Of a DNA stretch of 64,000 bases, positions 1-7,494 are shown piece by piece (position 1 is the first letter of the stretch; each line of letters opens with the position of its first letter). The translations under genes and the position numbers were made by a program. The stretch lies in contig JACJNW010000028.1 in the NCBI GenBank assembly GCA_014695195.1, forward strand, positions 930,001 to 994,000, in the 5' to 3' direction. The stretch is from Cyanobacteria bacterium FACHB-DQ100. Lineage in GTDB: Bacteria > Cyanobacteriota > Cyanobacteriia > Leptolyngbyales > Leptolyngbyaceae. Under the pieces are notes generated by a model. It ran no database searches and had not been told where the DNA came from. It saw only the letters and a program-made list of their open reading frames with translations.

Positions 1-1267
1 GGAGTTCTTCCAACGAGTATGGGAAAACGGTGATATTTATCTCAGTCAGCAGCAAGGTTGGTATTGCGTTTCCTGCGAGGAATTTAAAGAGGAGCGTGAG
101 TTATTAGAAGACCGTCGCTGCTCAATTCACACCAATAAGGAAGTAGAATGGCGCGACGAGGAAAACTACTTCTTCCGCCTGTCTCACTATCAAGAAAAAC
201 TGGAAAGACTCTACGCAGAACATCCAGAATTTATCCAGCCCGAAATTCGCCGGAATGAAGTGCTGAGTTTTGTCGGTCAAGGGTTAAGAGATTTTTCAGT
301 TTCGCGAGTCAATTTCGACTGGGGATTTCCGGTTCCCGTCGATCCAAAACATACGATTTATGTTTGGTTTGATGCGCTCCTTGGATATATCACAGCATTG
401 CTCGAACCGGATCAAGAACCGACGTTAGAGAATGCAAGTTCTAAGTGGTATCCGTTTGATCTTCACATTATTGGAAAAGATATTCTCAGGTTTCACGCCG
501 TTTATTTTCCCGCAATGTTAATGTCAGCCGGATTGCCCTTGCCAAAGATGGTATTTGGACATGGGTTCCTTGTGCGTGATGGCGTGAAGATGGGTAAAAG
601 TAGTGGCAACGCGATCGATCCAGTCGCCTTAGTTGAACGATATGGAGTCGATGCGTTTCGATACTATTTCCTCAAAGGCATCGAATTCGGGCGGGATGGC
701 GTGTTTGAAGAAGGGCGCTTCGTCGATATGTGCAACGCCGATCTTGCCGATGGATTTGGTAACTTGCTGAATCGTAGTTTGGGCTTGATTCACAAAAATA
801 GTGGTGGAGTGGTTCCGGAGGTCGAAATTTCAGTCGATCATCCGTTGAGGGCGATCGCTGAAGGGCTAGGAGAACGGGTGGCAAAAGCTTATGACTCTCT
901 AGCGTTTAATGTCGCTTGTGAAGAAGTTTTAACGCTGATTCGATTGGGTAACAAATATATCAACGAACAGGCTCCCTGGTCGCTTTACAAATCAGGGAAA
1001 AAGCAAGAGGCAGAAGAAGTTCTCTATGCAGTCTTGGAGTCGGTGCGCTTGGCGGCGTATCTTTTAGCACCGATTATTCCTCGCACTAGCACGTTGGTTT
1101 ATCAACAATTAGGTTTTAATGTTGACTTTAATGACGCTAACTTAATTGATATGTCAATTGCTTTCCCCGATCAGTCAAAATGGGGAATACTTCGTGCTAA
1201 ACAAGCACTTCAAAAACCTCAACCTGTTTTTCAAAAACTCGAACTTCCGGTCGAAAGTTCACCCTAA
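1..1267 (+). CDS. metG: Methionine--tRNA ligase, 3' part (5' end outside window)
   Basis: Charges tRNA-Met with methionine in the cytoplasm. The reading frame is open from base 2, so the N-terminus with the HIGH motif lies upstream of the window. Visible are a zinc knuckle of the CxxC...CxxH kind within 61-140 (WYCVSCEEF, then RRCSIH), the class I signature KMGKS at 587-601 (the KMSKS variant, followed by SGNAIDP), and the anticodon-binding helical domain after about base 750. The protein ends in ELPVESSP without the C-terminal EMAP/Trbp111-like domain found on some MetG proteins. A NYN-domain gene follows on the same strand about 70 bases later. Identification is firm; only the truncation limits it. 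Confidence 0.96.
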   Translation, partial: EFFQRVWENGDIYLSQQQGWYCVSCEEFKEERELLEDRRCSIHTNKEVEWRDEENYFFRLSHYQEKLERLYAEHPEFIQPEIRRNEVLSFVGQGLRDFSVSRVNFDWGFPVPVDPKHTIYVWFDALLGYITALLEPDQEPTLENASSKWYPFDLHIIGKDILRFHAVYFPAMLMSAGLPLPKMVFGHGFLVRDGVKMGKSSGNAIDPVALVERYGVDAFRYYFLKGIEFGRDGVFEEGRFVDMCNADLADGFGNLLNRSLGLIHKNSGGVVPEVEISVDHPLRAIAEGLGERVAKAYDSLAFNVACEEVLTLIRLGNKYINEQAPWSLYKSGKKQEAEEVLYAVLESVRLAAYLLAPIIPRTSTLVYQQLGFNVDFNDANLIDMSIAFPDQSKWGILRAKQALQKPQPVFQKLELPVESSP

Positions 1268-1335
1268 GTGCGTGATGAATGTTCGCTCTTTATTTTCGTT
1301 CAAAACTTTTCATAAAAAATCTGAGGATAGCAACT

Positions 1336-1953
1336 GTGTTGAACCATATTAATCACGAAGCAGAGACAGTATTTTCGCCAGAGCAAGTGCTCGAAAATCG
1401 CGGACGGGTTGCCATTTTTATTGATGGCTCAAACCTGTTTTATGCTGCGTTACAACTCGGCATCGAAATCGATTACACAAAGCTCCTGGTACGGCTCACT
1501 TCTGGTTCAAGATTGCTGCGATCGTTCTTCTATACCGGGGTCGATCGCACCAACGAAAAACAGCAGGGATTTCTTCTGTGGATGCGGCGCAACGGATATC
1601 GCGTGATTTCTAAAGACTTGGTGCAACTGCCTGATGGCTCGAAAAAAGCGAATCTCGATGTTGAAATTGCGGTCGATATGATGTCGCTGGTGGGGTCTTA
1701 CGACACGGCGGTTTTGGTTAGCGGTGACGGAGATCTCGCGTATGCGGTGAATGCAGTCAGCTACCGTGGGGTACGGGTTGAGGTCGTGAGTTTACGATCG
1801 ATGACCAGCGATAGCTTGATTAATGTTGCCGATCGCTATATCGATCTGGACAACATCAAAGAAGACATCCAGAAAACGCCCCGGAGTTATACGTATCGTC
1901 CGTTAACCAGTATCGGTTTAATGGATGAACACGATGATGAGCATTCGCCTTAA
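1336..1953 (+). CDS. NYN domain protein of the LabA/DUF88 family
   Basis: A PIN-like (NYN) fold protein, a family of predicted metal-dependent RNases. In Synechococcus a member, LabA, modulates circadian output. The core runs from RVAIFIDGSNLFYAA through DVEIAVDMMSL to LVSGDGDLAYAV, giving the expected acidic residues (D in FIDGSN, D in ANLDVEIAVDM, DGD). The longest open frame starts at ATG 1279, but GTG 1336 (VLNHINHEAE) has AGGA at 1324-1327 with 8-base spacing and is preferred. It lies just downstream of metG on the same strand and could be co-transcribed. Membership of the family is clear; the specific LabA role is only inferred by similarity. Confidence 0.85.
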   Translation: MLNHINHEAETVFSPEQVLENRGRVAIFIDGSNLFYAALQLGIEIDYTKLLVRLTSGSRLLRSFFYTGVDRTNEKQQGFLLWMRRNGYRVISKDLVQLPDGSKKANLDVEIAVDMMSLVGSYDTAVLVSGDGDLAYAVNAVSYRGVRVEVVSLRSMTSDSLINVADRYIDLDNIKEDIQKTPRSYTYRPLTSIGLMDEHDDEHSP

Positions 1954-2039
1954 AGTAAAGAAGTCGGGAGCAATATCGGGATAAATTTCGTCGTTTGTCC
2001 CGGTAGCTCCCTGGTTCTTTTGGTTTGAGGAATTTTATT

Positions 2040-3191
2040 TTGCGTCGTTCAATCTTCTTGAATCTAGCTCTCATTGCGCTGCTCATCGGCGCAAGTGGTT
2101 GTGGCGATCGCAATCGCACGGCTGAAAAGTTGGCAACAGACACACAAGGCGCACAGAAGTTTGATAGCAACCTGACGTTTAATAATGTGACGCTAGAGCA
2201 AGCCAACGACAAAGGGCAGCTTTGGTGGCGCGTGAAGGCGAAGCAGGCGGTCTACGCCAAAGATCAGAAGAACGCAACGGTGCAAGAGCCAAAAGGGGAG
2301 CTATTCCAGGATGGTAAGCCCATCTTTAAGCTCGAAGCGCAACGCAGCGAGATTCAGCAAGACGGAAAATCAATTATTCTCAAAGGGCAAATTACTGCCG
2401 TTGATATTCGCGATGGATCGGTTCTCAAAGGTAATGAGATGGAATGGCGACCGACCGAAGATGTATTAATTATTCGCAACGGATTCAACGCAGACCATAA
2501 GCAGATTCAACTGGCAGCTAAAGAAGGTCGGTTCCTGACTCGCGCTCGACGAGTAGACGTAACCGGGCAAATTGTCGCACAGGCGAAAGACCCAACGCTA
2601 CAACTGCGAGGAGAGCGATTAACCTGGCTGATCCAAGCGCAGAAATTAAGCAGCGATCGACCGATTCAAGTCGATCGCTATGAAAACAAGCAGGTGAGCG
2701 ATCGTGGCGGTGCTGACCAAACTGAGGTCGATCTGAAGTCTAAAATTGTCAATCTTCGTCAGAATGCGCGGATTGCCCTACAAAGCTCAAATACGCAAGT
2801 CAGCAGCAATGCCCTGAGTTGGAATGTTGATCAAAAAACGCTGTCTGCGAGCGAACCCGTGACGATCGTGAACTCTGCTCAACAGGTGACGCTGACCGCA
2901 GATCAGGGCGAAATGCTGCTGGATCAGCAAATTGCAAACCTCAGTGGCAACGTGCGGGGCGTTGGGGAAAGGAATCAATCGCGATTGAGCGCCGATCGTG
3001 TGAAGTGGTTCTTGGCGACACAGCAGTTTGAAGCAAACGGCAATGTGAACTATCAGCAGAGCAATCCGCCCTTTAGTATTGCAGGCCCGCAAGCCTCTGG
3101 AAAGCTAGATACTCAACAGGTCGCGGTGAACGGCGGACAGCAAGGGGGACGAGTGGAAATCCAGATTACACCGCGCGGGTTAGGACGGTAA
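2040..3191 (+). CDS. lptC: LptC-like lipoprotein of the LPS transport system
   Basis: Periplasmic, membrane-anchored component of the Lpt bridge that carries lipopolysaccharide from the inner to the outer membrane. The N-terminus reads LRRSIFLNLALIALLIGASGC, a hydrophobic signal ending in a lipobox, so this copy is probably a lipoprotein. The rest is beta-rich with repeated OstA/LptC-type segments (LKGQITAVD, VDVTGQIVAQ, LSGNVRGVG, EANGNVNYQQ). At about 384 residues it is twice the E. coli length, as usual in cyanobacteria. Start chosen as TTG 2040 because GAGG at 2027-2030 sits 9 bases before it; a TTG at 2025 in the same frame lacks such a site. Confidence 0.85.
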   Translation: MRRSIFLNLALIALLIGASGCGDRNRTAEKLATDTQGAQKFDSNLTFNNVTLEQANDKGQLWWRVKAKQAVYAKDQKNATVQEPKGELFQDGKPIFKLEAQRSEIQQDGKSIILKGQITAVDIRDGSVLKGNEMEWRPTEDVLIIRNGFNADHKQIQLAAKEGRFLTRARRVDVTGQIVAQAKDPTLQLRGERLTWLIQAQKLSSDRPIQVDRYENKQVSDRGGADQTEVDLKSKIVNLRQNARIALQSSNTQVSSNALSWNVDQKTLSASEPVTIVNSAQQVTLTADQGEMLLDQQIANLSGNVRGVGERNQSRLSADRVKWFLATQQFEANGNVNYQQSNPPFSIAGPQASGKLDTQQVAVNGGQQGGRVEIQITPRGLGR

Positions 3192-3197
3192 AACCGT
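3185..3197. terminator. Short hairpin between convergent lptC and CTDH genes
   Basis: ACGGT, three A, ACCGT form a small 5-bp stem followed by T-rich sequence (TTTATTTTATT). It lies at the stop of the upstream gene. Weak, but well placed for termination of lptC. Confidence 0.35.
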
Positions 3198-3208
3198 ATC
3201 AGTTTATT

Positions 3209-3604
3209 TTATTGACGCAATTTCATTAGTTCTTGGGGCGAAGCGTTCAGTTTAATCCGCGTGAACATCAATTGATCATTTGAGTCGAGCGTAAAGTACC
3301 AAGTGACATTTACGCCGAACATAGGCATCTGAACTCTTCCCGTAATTTGAAATTCGATCGCATTTTGGTCGGTGGTATGAGACGTTCCAGCTTGCGGCAG
3401 AGCAGTTAATCCAGGGGCTTCTTTTTGCAGGTAAGCCGTGATCGCTTCTCGCCCAATGATCGGTTGCTCAAACGGAGGTTGCATTGCACCTTCGATCGCA
3501 AACAACTGACTGGTCGCCTCAAATTCTCCAGCATTTAGCGTCTCAAAATATCGCAAAATTATTGGGTGTGAAATGCCTTCAATTTCGATCGATTGCGTTT
3601 GCAT
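3209..3604 (-). CDS. OCP C-terminal-domain homologue (CTDH), NTF2-like carotenoid-binding protein
   Basis: 131 residues with the NTF2-like fold of the orange carotenoid protein C-terminal domain: ILRYFETLNAGEFEATSQLFA, then GAMQPPFEQPIIGREAI, ending in VNVTWYFTLDSNDQLMFTRIKL. In the family, a conserved Tyr (here in ILRYF) and Trp (here in VTWYF) hydrogen-bond the ketocarotenoid keto group. CTDHs dimerise around one ketocarotenoid, can hand it to helical carotenoid proteins and quench singlet oxygen. This copy contains no cysteine at all, unlike the CTDH group with a conserved redox Cys. No OCP N-domain or HCP gene is adjacent. The crtO ketolase at 52663 could provide the ligand. Confidence 0.85.
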   Translation of the reverse strand: MQTQSIEIEGISHPIILRYFETLNAGEFEATSQLFAIEGAMQPPFEQPIIGREAITAYLQKEAPGLTALPQAGTSHTTDQNAIEFQITGRVQMPMFGVNVTWYFTLDSNDQLMFTRIKLNASPQELMKLRQ

Positions 3605-3679
3605 GGGTTGATCTCACTCGCTCCGACCAAGCTACTGGATTATTAGAATAGAAGTCCTGCTTCTGCGGATGGAATTTTG

Positions 3680-4585
3680 ATGTCACGAACGGAAGAAATT
3701 AAGCAAAAAGCGATCGAGCTTGGGTTTCACAAAGTCGGCATTGCCTCGGTGGACAATTCGGCTCAAATCAGTGCAGTTCAAGCATTGCAGAAATGGCTTG
3801 ATCGTGGCTTTCAAGCAGACATGGCATGGATGGAAAATCCGAAGCGTCAAAATATTCGGGAATTGGTGCCAGGAGCGCGATCGATCATTGCTGTGGCGCT
3901 GAACTATTACACTCCGCAGCAGCGACCGGAGGGAAAAGAATATGCAAAAATTTCCCGTTATGGTTGGGGACGTGATTACCATCGGATTTTGCATAAGAAA
4001 TTGAAGGCATTTTCGACCTGGCTAGAGCGTGACGGTACACAGGCACGTTATTTTGCAGATACAGCTCCAGTACAAGATAAGTTTTGGGCGCAACAAGCAG
4101 GACTCGGTTGGATCGCGAAAAACGGCAATGTGATCACTCGCGAATATGGTTCTTGGGTGTTTCTCGGTGGCATTGTCATCGATTTAGAGTTAGCGATCGA
4201 TCAACCTTACACGCAGCATTGTGGAACCTGTACCCGCTGCATTGATGCTTGTCCAACGGATGCAATCACAGAACCATTTGTAATCGATGCAAATCGGTGT
4301 ATTGCGTACCATACGATCGAGAATCGTGCCGAAACGCTCCCAGAGATTAATCTCAAGGGTTGGGTGGCAGGATGTGATATTTGTCAGGATGTTTGCCCCT
4401 GGAATCAGCGATTTGCCCAAGAAACCGATGTCCAAGATTTTCAGCCGCGATCGTGGAACGTTGCACCCACCCTGCAAGAACTAGCTGAGATTTCGGAAGA
4501 GGAGTACGATCGACGCTTTACCGGGTCAGCTTTGCGGCGAATTAAAATTGAGATGTTACGACGAAATGCGAGAGCCAATTTTTGA
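3680..4585 (+). CDS. queG: Epoxyqueuosine reductase QueG
   Basis: Cobalamin-dependent iron-sulfur enzyme making the last step of queuosine formation in tRNA anticodons (epoxyqueuosine to queuosine). Two 4Fe-4S motifs are visible: CGTCTRCIDACP (C181, C184, C187, C191) and C207 with CDICQDVCP (C232, C235, C239). The N-terminal catalytic region carries NPKRQNIRELVPGARSIIAVALNYY and RYGWGRDYH. At 301 residues it lacks the C-terminal HEAT-like extension of longer homologues. ATG 3680 is used; an in-frame TTG precedes it by one codon. It faces the thioredoxin-like gene across a terminator. B12 dependence connects it in function with cobD at 24046. Confidence 0.93.
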   Translation: MSRTEEIKQKAIELGFHKVGIASVDNSAQISAVQALQKWLDRGFQADMAWMENPKRQNIRELVPGARSIIAVALNYYTPQQRPEGKEYAKISRYGWGRDYHRILHKKLKAFSTWLERDGTQARYFADTAPVQDKFWAQQAGLGWIAKNGNVITREYGSWVFLGGIVIDLELAIDQPYTQHCGTCTRCIDACPTDAITEPFVIDANRCIAYHTIENRAETLPEINLKGWVAGCDICQDVCPWNQRFAQETDVQDFQPRSWNVAPTLQELAEISEEEYDRRFTGSALRRIKIEMLRRNARANF

Positions 4586-4589
4586 GTGT

Positions 4590-4629
4590 CAGACGGTAGC
4601 ACAAATTAGAGTTTGAAATCTACCGTCTG
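4590..4629. terminator. Bidirectional hairpin between convergent queG and thioredoxin-like gene
   Basis: CAGACGGTAG at 4590-4599 pairs perfectly with CTACCGTCTG at 4620-4629 around a 20-base loop. It occupies the gap between two convergent genes. No long T tract, so efficiency is uncertain. Confidence 0.5.
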
Positions 4630-4644
4630 CGATCGTGTCTCTAC

Positions 4645-4959
4645 TTAGTTCGATTCTGCTAACACTGCTTGCAACCGACTGCGAAACTCACCCTTGGGGT
4701 GTCCGCCTTTCACTTCACCCAGAATTTTGAACTCTTCCTCCGGTGAATCACAAATAATGTAGGTGGGCCACCCCATCTCAGCTTTATCGGGGTACTGAGC
4801 CAGCAAAATCTTGCGGTACTTCCGATAAGTTGCGGTATCTTGCATTTTCACATCTACAAACTGCAAGCCCAACTCCTCAACCACTTTTTGGTCGTAGAAC
4901 GACATCTTGTGACAAATTCCGCAATCTTCCGACGAAAACTTAATTACTGCACGAGCCAT
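4645..4959 (-). CDS. Thioredoxin-family protein with CGIC active site
   Basis: About 104 residues with a thioredoxin-like fold: the N-terminal strand AVIKFSSEDCGICHKM carries the dithiol CGIC, and the cis-proline region is MGWPTYIICDS. A CGIC centre instead of CGPC, an acidic stretch before it and a short C-terminus set it apart from canonical thioredoxin; similar proteins are common in cyanobacteria and their substrates are mostly unknown. ATG 4959 is preferred over an in-frame TTG two codons upstream. It is convergent with queG and divergent from the DUF2854 gene. Confidence 0.8.
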   Translation of the reverse strand: MARAVIKFSSEDCGICHKMSFYDQKVVEELGLQFVDVKMQDTATYRKYRKILLAQYPDKAEMGWPTYIICDSPEEEFKILGEVKGGHPKGEFRSRLQAVLAESN

Positions 4960-5088
4960 ACTCAAATCATTTTTGGAATACCGTTCCAGCGTAAAAGATC
5001 TTGAGGTCGATCGCGCCGATTTCGTAAAACTCCGTTAACTGGAATTCTGCGATAATAGTGTTAATAAATATTGCAGCGAGTCAGTCTT

Positions 5089-5655
5089 ATGTTTCTTCGT
5101 CGAATTCCTCTCGGTGCGTTATGTCTGGGTGGAGGAACCATTATTACGATCGTCGGATTTGCCGCGTATGCGCTAAACTATGCCGCCCTCAACATGATCG
5201 GGTTCTTCTATGGAATTCCTCTACTCTTAGGTGGTGTTGCACTTAAAATCACTGAATTGCGCCCTGTGCCGCTCAGTGTGCCCACAACCCCCGAAGTAGA
5301 AGCCCTGAAAGCGACTCAAGCAACCGCTACCCAAAAACAAGTCTTCGACGATGTAACGCGCTTTCGCTACGGACAAGAAGCCCATCTTGATAGTGCGCTC
5401 AAGTTCTTGGGACTCAGCCCAAGCGATGACGATCGCCCCACCCTCATTGGTCTGCGCGAGGAAAATCGAGACGGCGCTTATGCCATGGTGTTAGAATTCG
5501 ACTCCCCGTTTATCTCGCTTGAAACCTGGCAGAAAAAAGTCGAAAAAATGACCACATTTTTTGGTCCAGGAGTTCGAGTCGAAGTGGCTCAACCTGAAGA
5601 AGAACGAGTCGATCTTGCGATCGTTGCTACCCCCAGCGTCACTGCTGCCGTTTAG
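5089..5655 (+). CDS. DUF2854 family membrane protein
   Basis: About 188 residues. The N-terminus has two hydrophobic segments (ALCLGGGTIITIVGFAAYAL and NMIGFFYGIPLLLGGVAL), followed by a soluble domain with the family stretches DDVTRFRYGQEAHLDSALKFLGL and DRPTLIGLREENRDGAYAMVLEFDS. DUF2854 proteins occur in cyanobacteria and plant plastids; no biochemical role is established. ATG 5089 is chosen over a TTG at 5071 because hydrophobic residues begin soon after it. Convergent with rpmA across a strong hairpin. Confidence 0.75.
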   Translation: MFLRRIPLGALCLGGGTIITIVGFAAYALNYAALNMIGFFYGIPLLLGGVALKITELRPVPLSVPTTPEVEALKATQATATQKQVFDDVTRFRYGQEAHLDSALKFLGLSPSDDDRPTLIGLREENRDGAYAMVLEFDSPFISLETWQKKVEKMTTFFGPGVRVEVAQPEEERVDLAIVATPSVTAAV

Positions 5656-5665
5656 CGACTAAAAA

Positions 5666-5687
5666 AGCCGTCCAAAGTTGGACGGCT
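5666..5687. terminator. Rho-independent terminator of rplU-rpmA (bidirectional)
   Basis: AGCCGTCCA at 5666-5674 pairs with TGGACGGCT at 5679-5687. On the minus strand the stem is followed by six T (the A run at 5661-5666), a textbook terminator for rpmA. On the plus strand it closes the DUF2854 gene. Confidence 0.8.
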
Positions 5688-5707
5688 CTTAATCCTTCGA
5701 GTTCGAC

Positions 5708-5977
5708 TTAAGCCGAAACTTCTGCAACTGAATAAACGCTGACCTTCTGACGATCTTTACCCATGCGCTCGAACTTCACTTCACCTTCGATCAGCGCAAA
5801 CAGCGTGTCATCGCTGCCCCGTCCGACGTTATTTCCAGGATGAAACTTCGTGCCGCGTTGACGCACCAAGATATTTCCTGCCTTCACGACTTGACCGCCG
5901 AACCGCTTTACACCCAAACGCTGAGCATTAGAATCGCGTCCGTTGCGGGTACTACCTGTTCCCTTCTTATGAGCCAT
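5708..5977 (-). CDS. rpmA: 50S ribosomal protein L27
   Basis: 89-residue large-subunit protein whose N-terminus reaches the peptidyl transferase centre. The sequence [29 protein letters not shown] is highly diagnostic, as are [19 protein letters not shown] and DDTLFAL. The start ATG is preceded by GAGGGAATT, a good ribosome binding site. It follows rplU by 35 bases on the same strand in the conserved rplU-rpmA order. Confidence 0.98.
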   Translation of the reverse strand: MAHKKGTGSTRNGRDSNAQRLGVKRFGGQVVKAGNILVRQRGTKFHPGNNVGRGSDDTLFALIEGEVKFERMGKDRQKVSVYSVAEVSA

Positions 5978-6012
5978 AATTCCCTCTGAAATGGTGTTCT
6001 CGAATCTCTAGA

Positions 6013-6366
6013 TTAACCGTTCGCTTGTTCTTTGGTCGCGATCGCGCTGCCGCCCAAGCTGATTGAATCAATCATAATCCGGGTCAATTCTTGACGATGA
6101 CCACGTTTTTTGCGGGTTTTCTTTTTCGGTTGCATCTTGTAGACGATTACCTTGCGTCCGCGCAGGTGACGCATCACCGTTGCCTGAACGATCGCGCCTT
6201 CTACAACGGGCGCGCCCACGCTGATGTCCCCTTCGTTGTTGACCAGCAAAACGCGATCGATGTCGATCTGCGAGTCTACGTCTCCCACAAGGCGATTCAC
6301 ATCATAAAAGCGACTCGGTTCGACCCGAATTTGCTGCCCTGCGATCTCGATAATTGCGTAAGCCAT
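6013..6366 (-). CDS. rplU: 50S ribosomal protein L21
   Basis: Large-subunit protein that contacts 23S rRNA. Diagnostic stretches are MAYAIIEIAGQQIRVEPSRFYDVNRL, VLLVNNEGDISVGAPVVEGA and YKMQPKKKTRKKRGHRQELTRIMI. An open frame extends to 6441, but ATG 6366 is the family start and has AGGAAAA just before it, so the upstream 75 bases are leader. First gene of a two-gene operon with rpmA, with a candidate promoter at 6462-6491. Confidence 0.97.
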   Translation of the reverse strand: MAYAIIEIAGQQIRVEPSRFYDVNRLVGDVDSQIDIDRVLLVNNEGDISVGAPVVEGAIVQATVMRHLRGRKVIVYKMQPKKKTRKKRGHRQELTRIMIDSISLGGSAIATKEQANG

Positions 6367-6461
6367 GAGTTTTTCCTGAGTAGTCGCCGTACAGGTCGCG
6401 ATCTCTACGAATCGCCGTTGACAAATACCTGATCCGAGCATGAATTGTAAGCCAGTTATCT

Positions 6462-6491
6462 AGTATGCAAAATGTAAAGCGATCGTGTCAA
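6462..6491 (-). promoter_or_regulatory. Candidate sigma-70 promoter for rplU-rpmA
   Basis: Reading the minus strand, TTGACA (6486-6491) is followed after 18 bases by CATACT (6462-6467). The -35 is a perfect match and the -10 is partial. It lies about 95 bases upstream of the rplU start codon. Confidence 0.45.
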
Positions 6492-6549
6492 GTCACATTT
6501 TCTGCGGGTGCAAGATACACTGAAAGTAAGGTGAACATTTGAGATACCT

Positions 6550-7386
6550 ATGGCAGAAATCGTCCGGCAGAGTGAGCTACTGAATCAGACTGTCCTTGAT
6601 CGCGCTTCGATGCAGGAAGTAGGACAGGTAGAGGTACTGTGGATGTACCCGAAAGTGAATCGGGTGTTGGGATTTATCTGCAAATCGGGCTGGCTTGGCA
6701 AGAAAAAAACGGCGTTTAACTTGGATCAGCTAGAAGCGATCGGGAGCGATGGCGTTTTGGTGAATTCGCCGCCTGTCGAAACAGATGTCGAGAAGGTGAA
6801 ACAGCTTGAATCGCTTGTCAATTGCGAAGTGTGGACGGATGCAGGCGATCAAGTGGGTAAGGTTGTCGATTATCTGTTTAATTTAGAAACGGGTGAAATT
6901 GAGCATTACTTATATGTTTCCGATGGTTGGGGAGGCATTGTGGGAAGCGTTTACCTTCTGCCACCGAACTATATTTTGAGATACGGCAGTCGGCGGGTGA
7001 TGGTTCCCAAGGAATCGGTTGAATCGTTTGCGGTGTATCGGGGTGGAGTGCAGGAAAAATTCTCGAAAGTTAAGGATTTGTTTAGTGAGGAGAAGGGTCA
7101 GGTGACGCAAGAAGTGCGATCGCTTGCCGAACTCGCTCGCGAAAAAGCTCGCCGATTAAAGGAAAAGGCGCGATCGTTCACCGAACAAGCCTACGAATTT
7201 GTCGAAGATATTGCGCTTGATGAAACAGAGCCTTATGCTGCTCCGGCTTCTGAGCCTGCACCTTGGGACGATTGGGAAGATGAACCCGCTAAGCCAAAAT
7301 CGCAGGAACTCAAAACGCCTGTCGAGCCGAAACGATCGCCGAAATCCCCAACTGCTGATGCTTGGGATGACGACGACTGGATGTGA
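6550..7386 (+). CDS. PRC-barrel domain protein
   Basis: 278 residues with two PRC-barrel units (about 5-75, with SELLNQTVLDRASMQEVGQVEVLW; and about 85-160, with VNCEVWTDAGDQVGKVVDYLFNLETGEIEHYLY). The C-terminal third is charged and probably helical (LAREKARRLKEKARSFTEQA), then Pro/Asp rich, ending in WDDDDWM. PRC-barrels are RNA- or protein-binding modules (RimM, photosynthetic reaction centre H subunit). Two-domain proteins with acidic tails are common in cyanobacteria and of unknown role. Divergent from rplU with a 180-base shared upstream region. Confidence 0.8.
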   Translation: MAEIVRQSELLNQTVLDRASMQEVGQVEVLWMYPKVNRVLGFICKSGWLGKKKTAFNLDQLEAIGSDGVLVNSPPVETDVEKVKQLESLVNCEVWTDAGDQVGKVVDYLFNLETGEIEHYLYVSDGWGGIVGSVYLLPPNYILRYGSRRVMVPKESVESFAVYRGGVQEKFSKVKDLFSEEKGQVTQEVRSLAELAREKARRLKEKARSFTEQAYEFVEDIALDETEPYAAPASEPAPWDDWEDEPAKPKSQELKTPVEPKRSPKSPTADAWDDDDWM

Positions 7387-7494
7387 AGATTATGAATTCA
7401 AAATAGTATTTCTCCGGATGGCAGGTCTTTCTCTGTCGTAGTGAATTTGAAGTGCTGACATGAGCGACTCAATTTCAAACGATAGAGAAAAACT

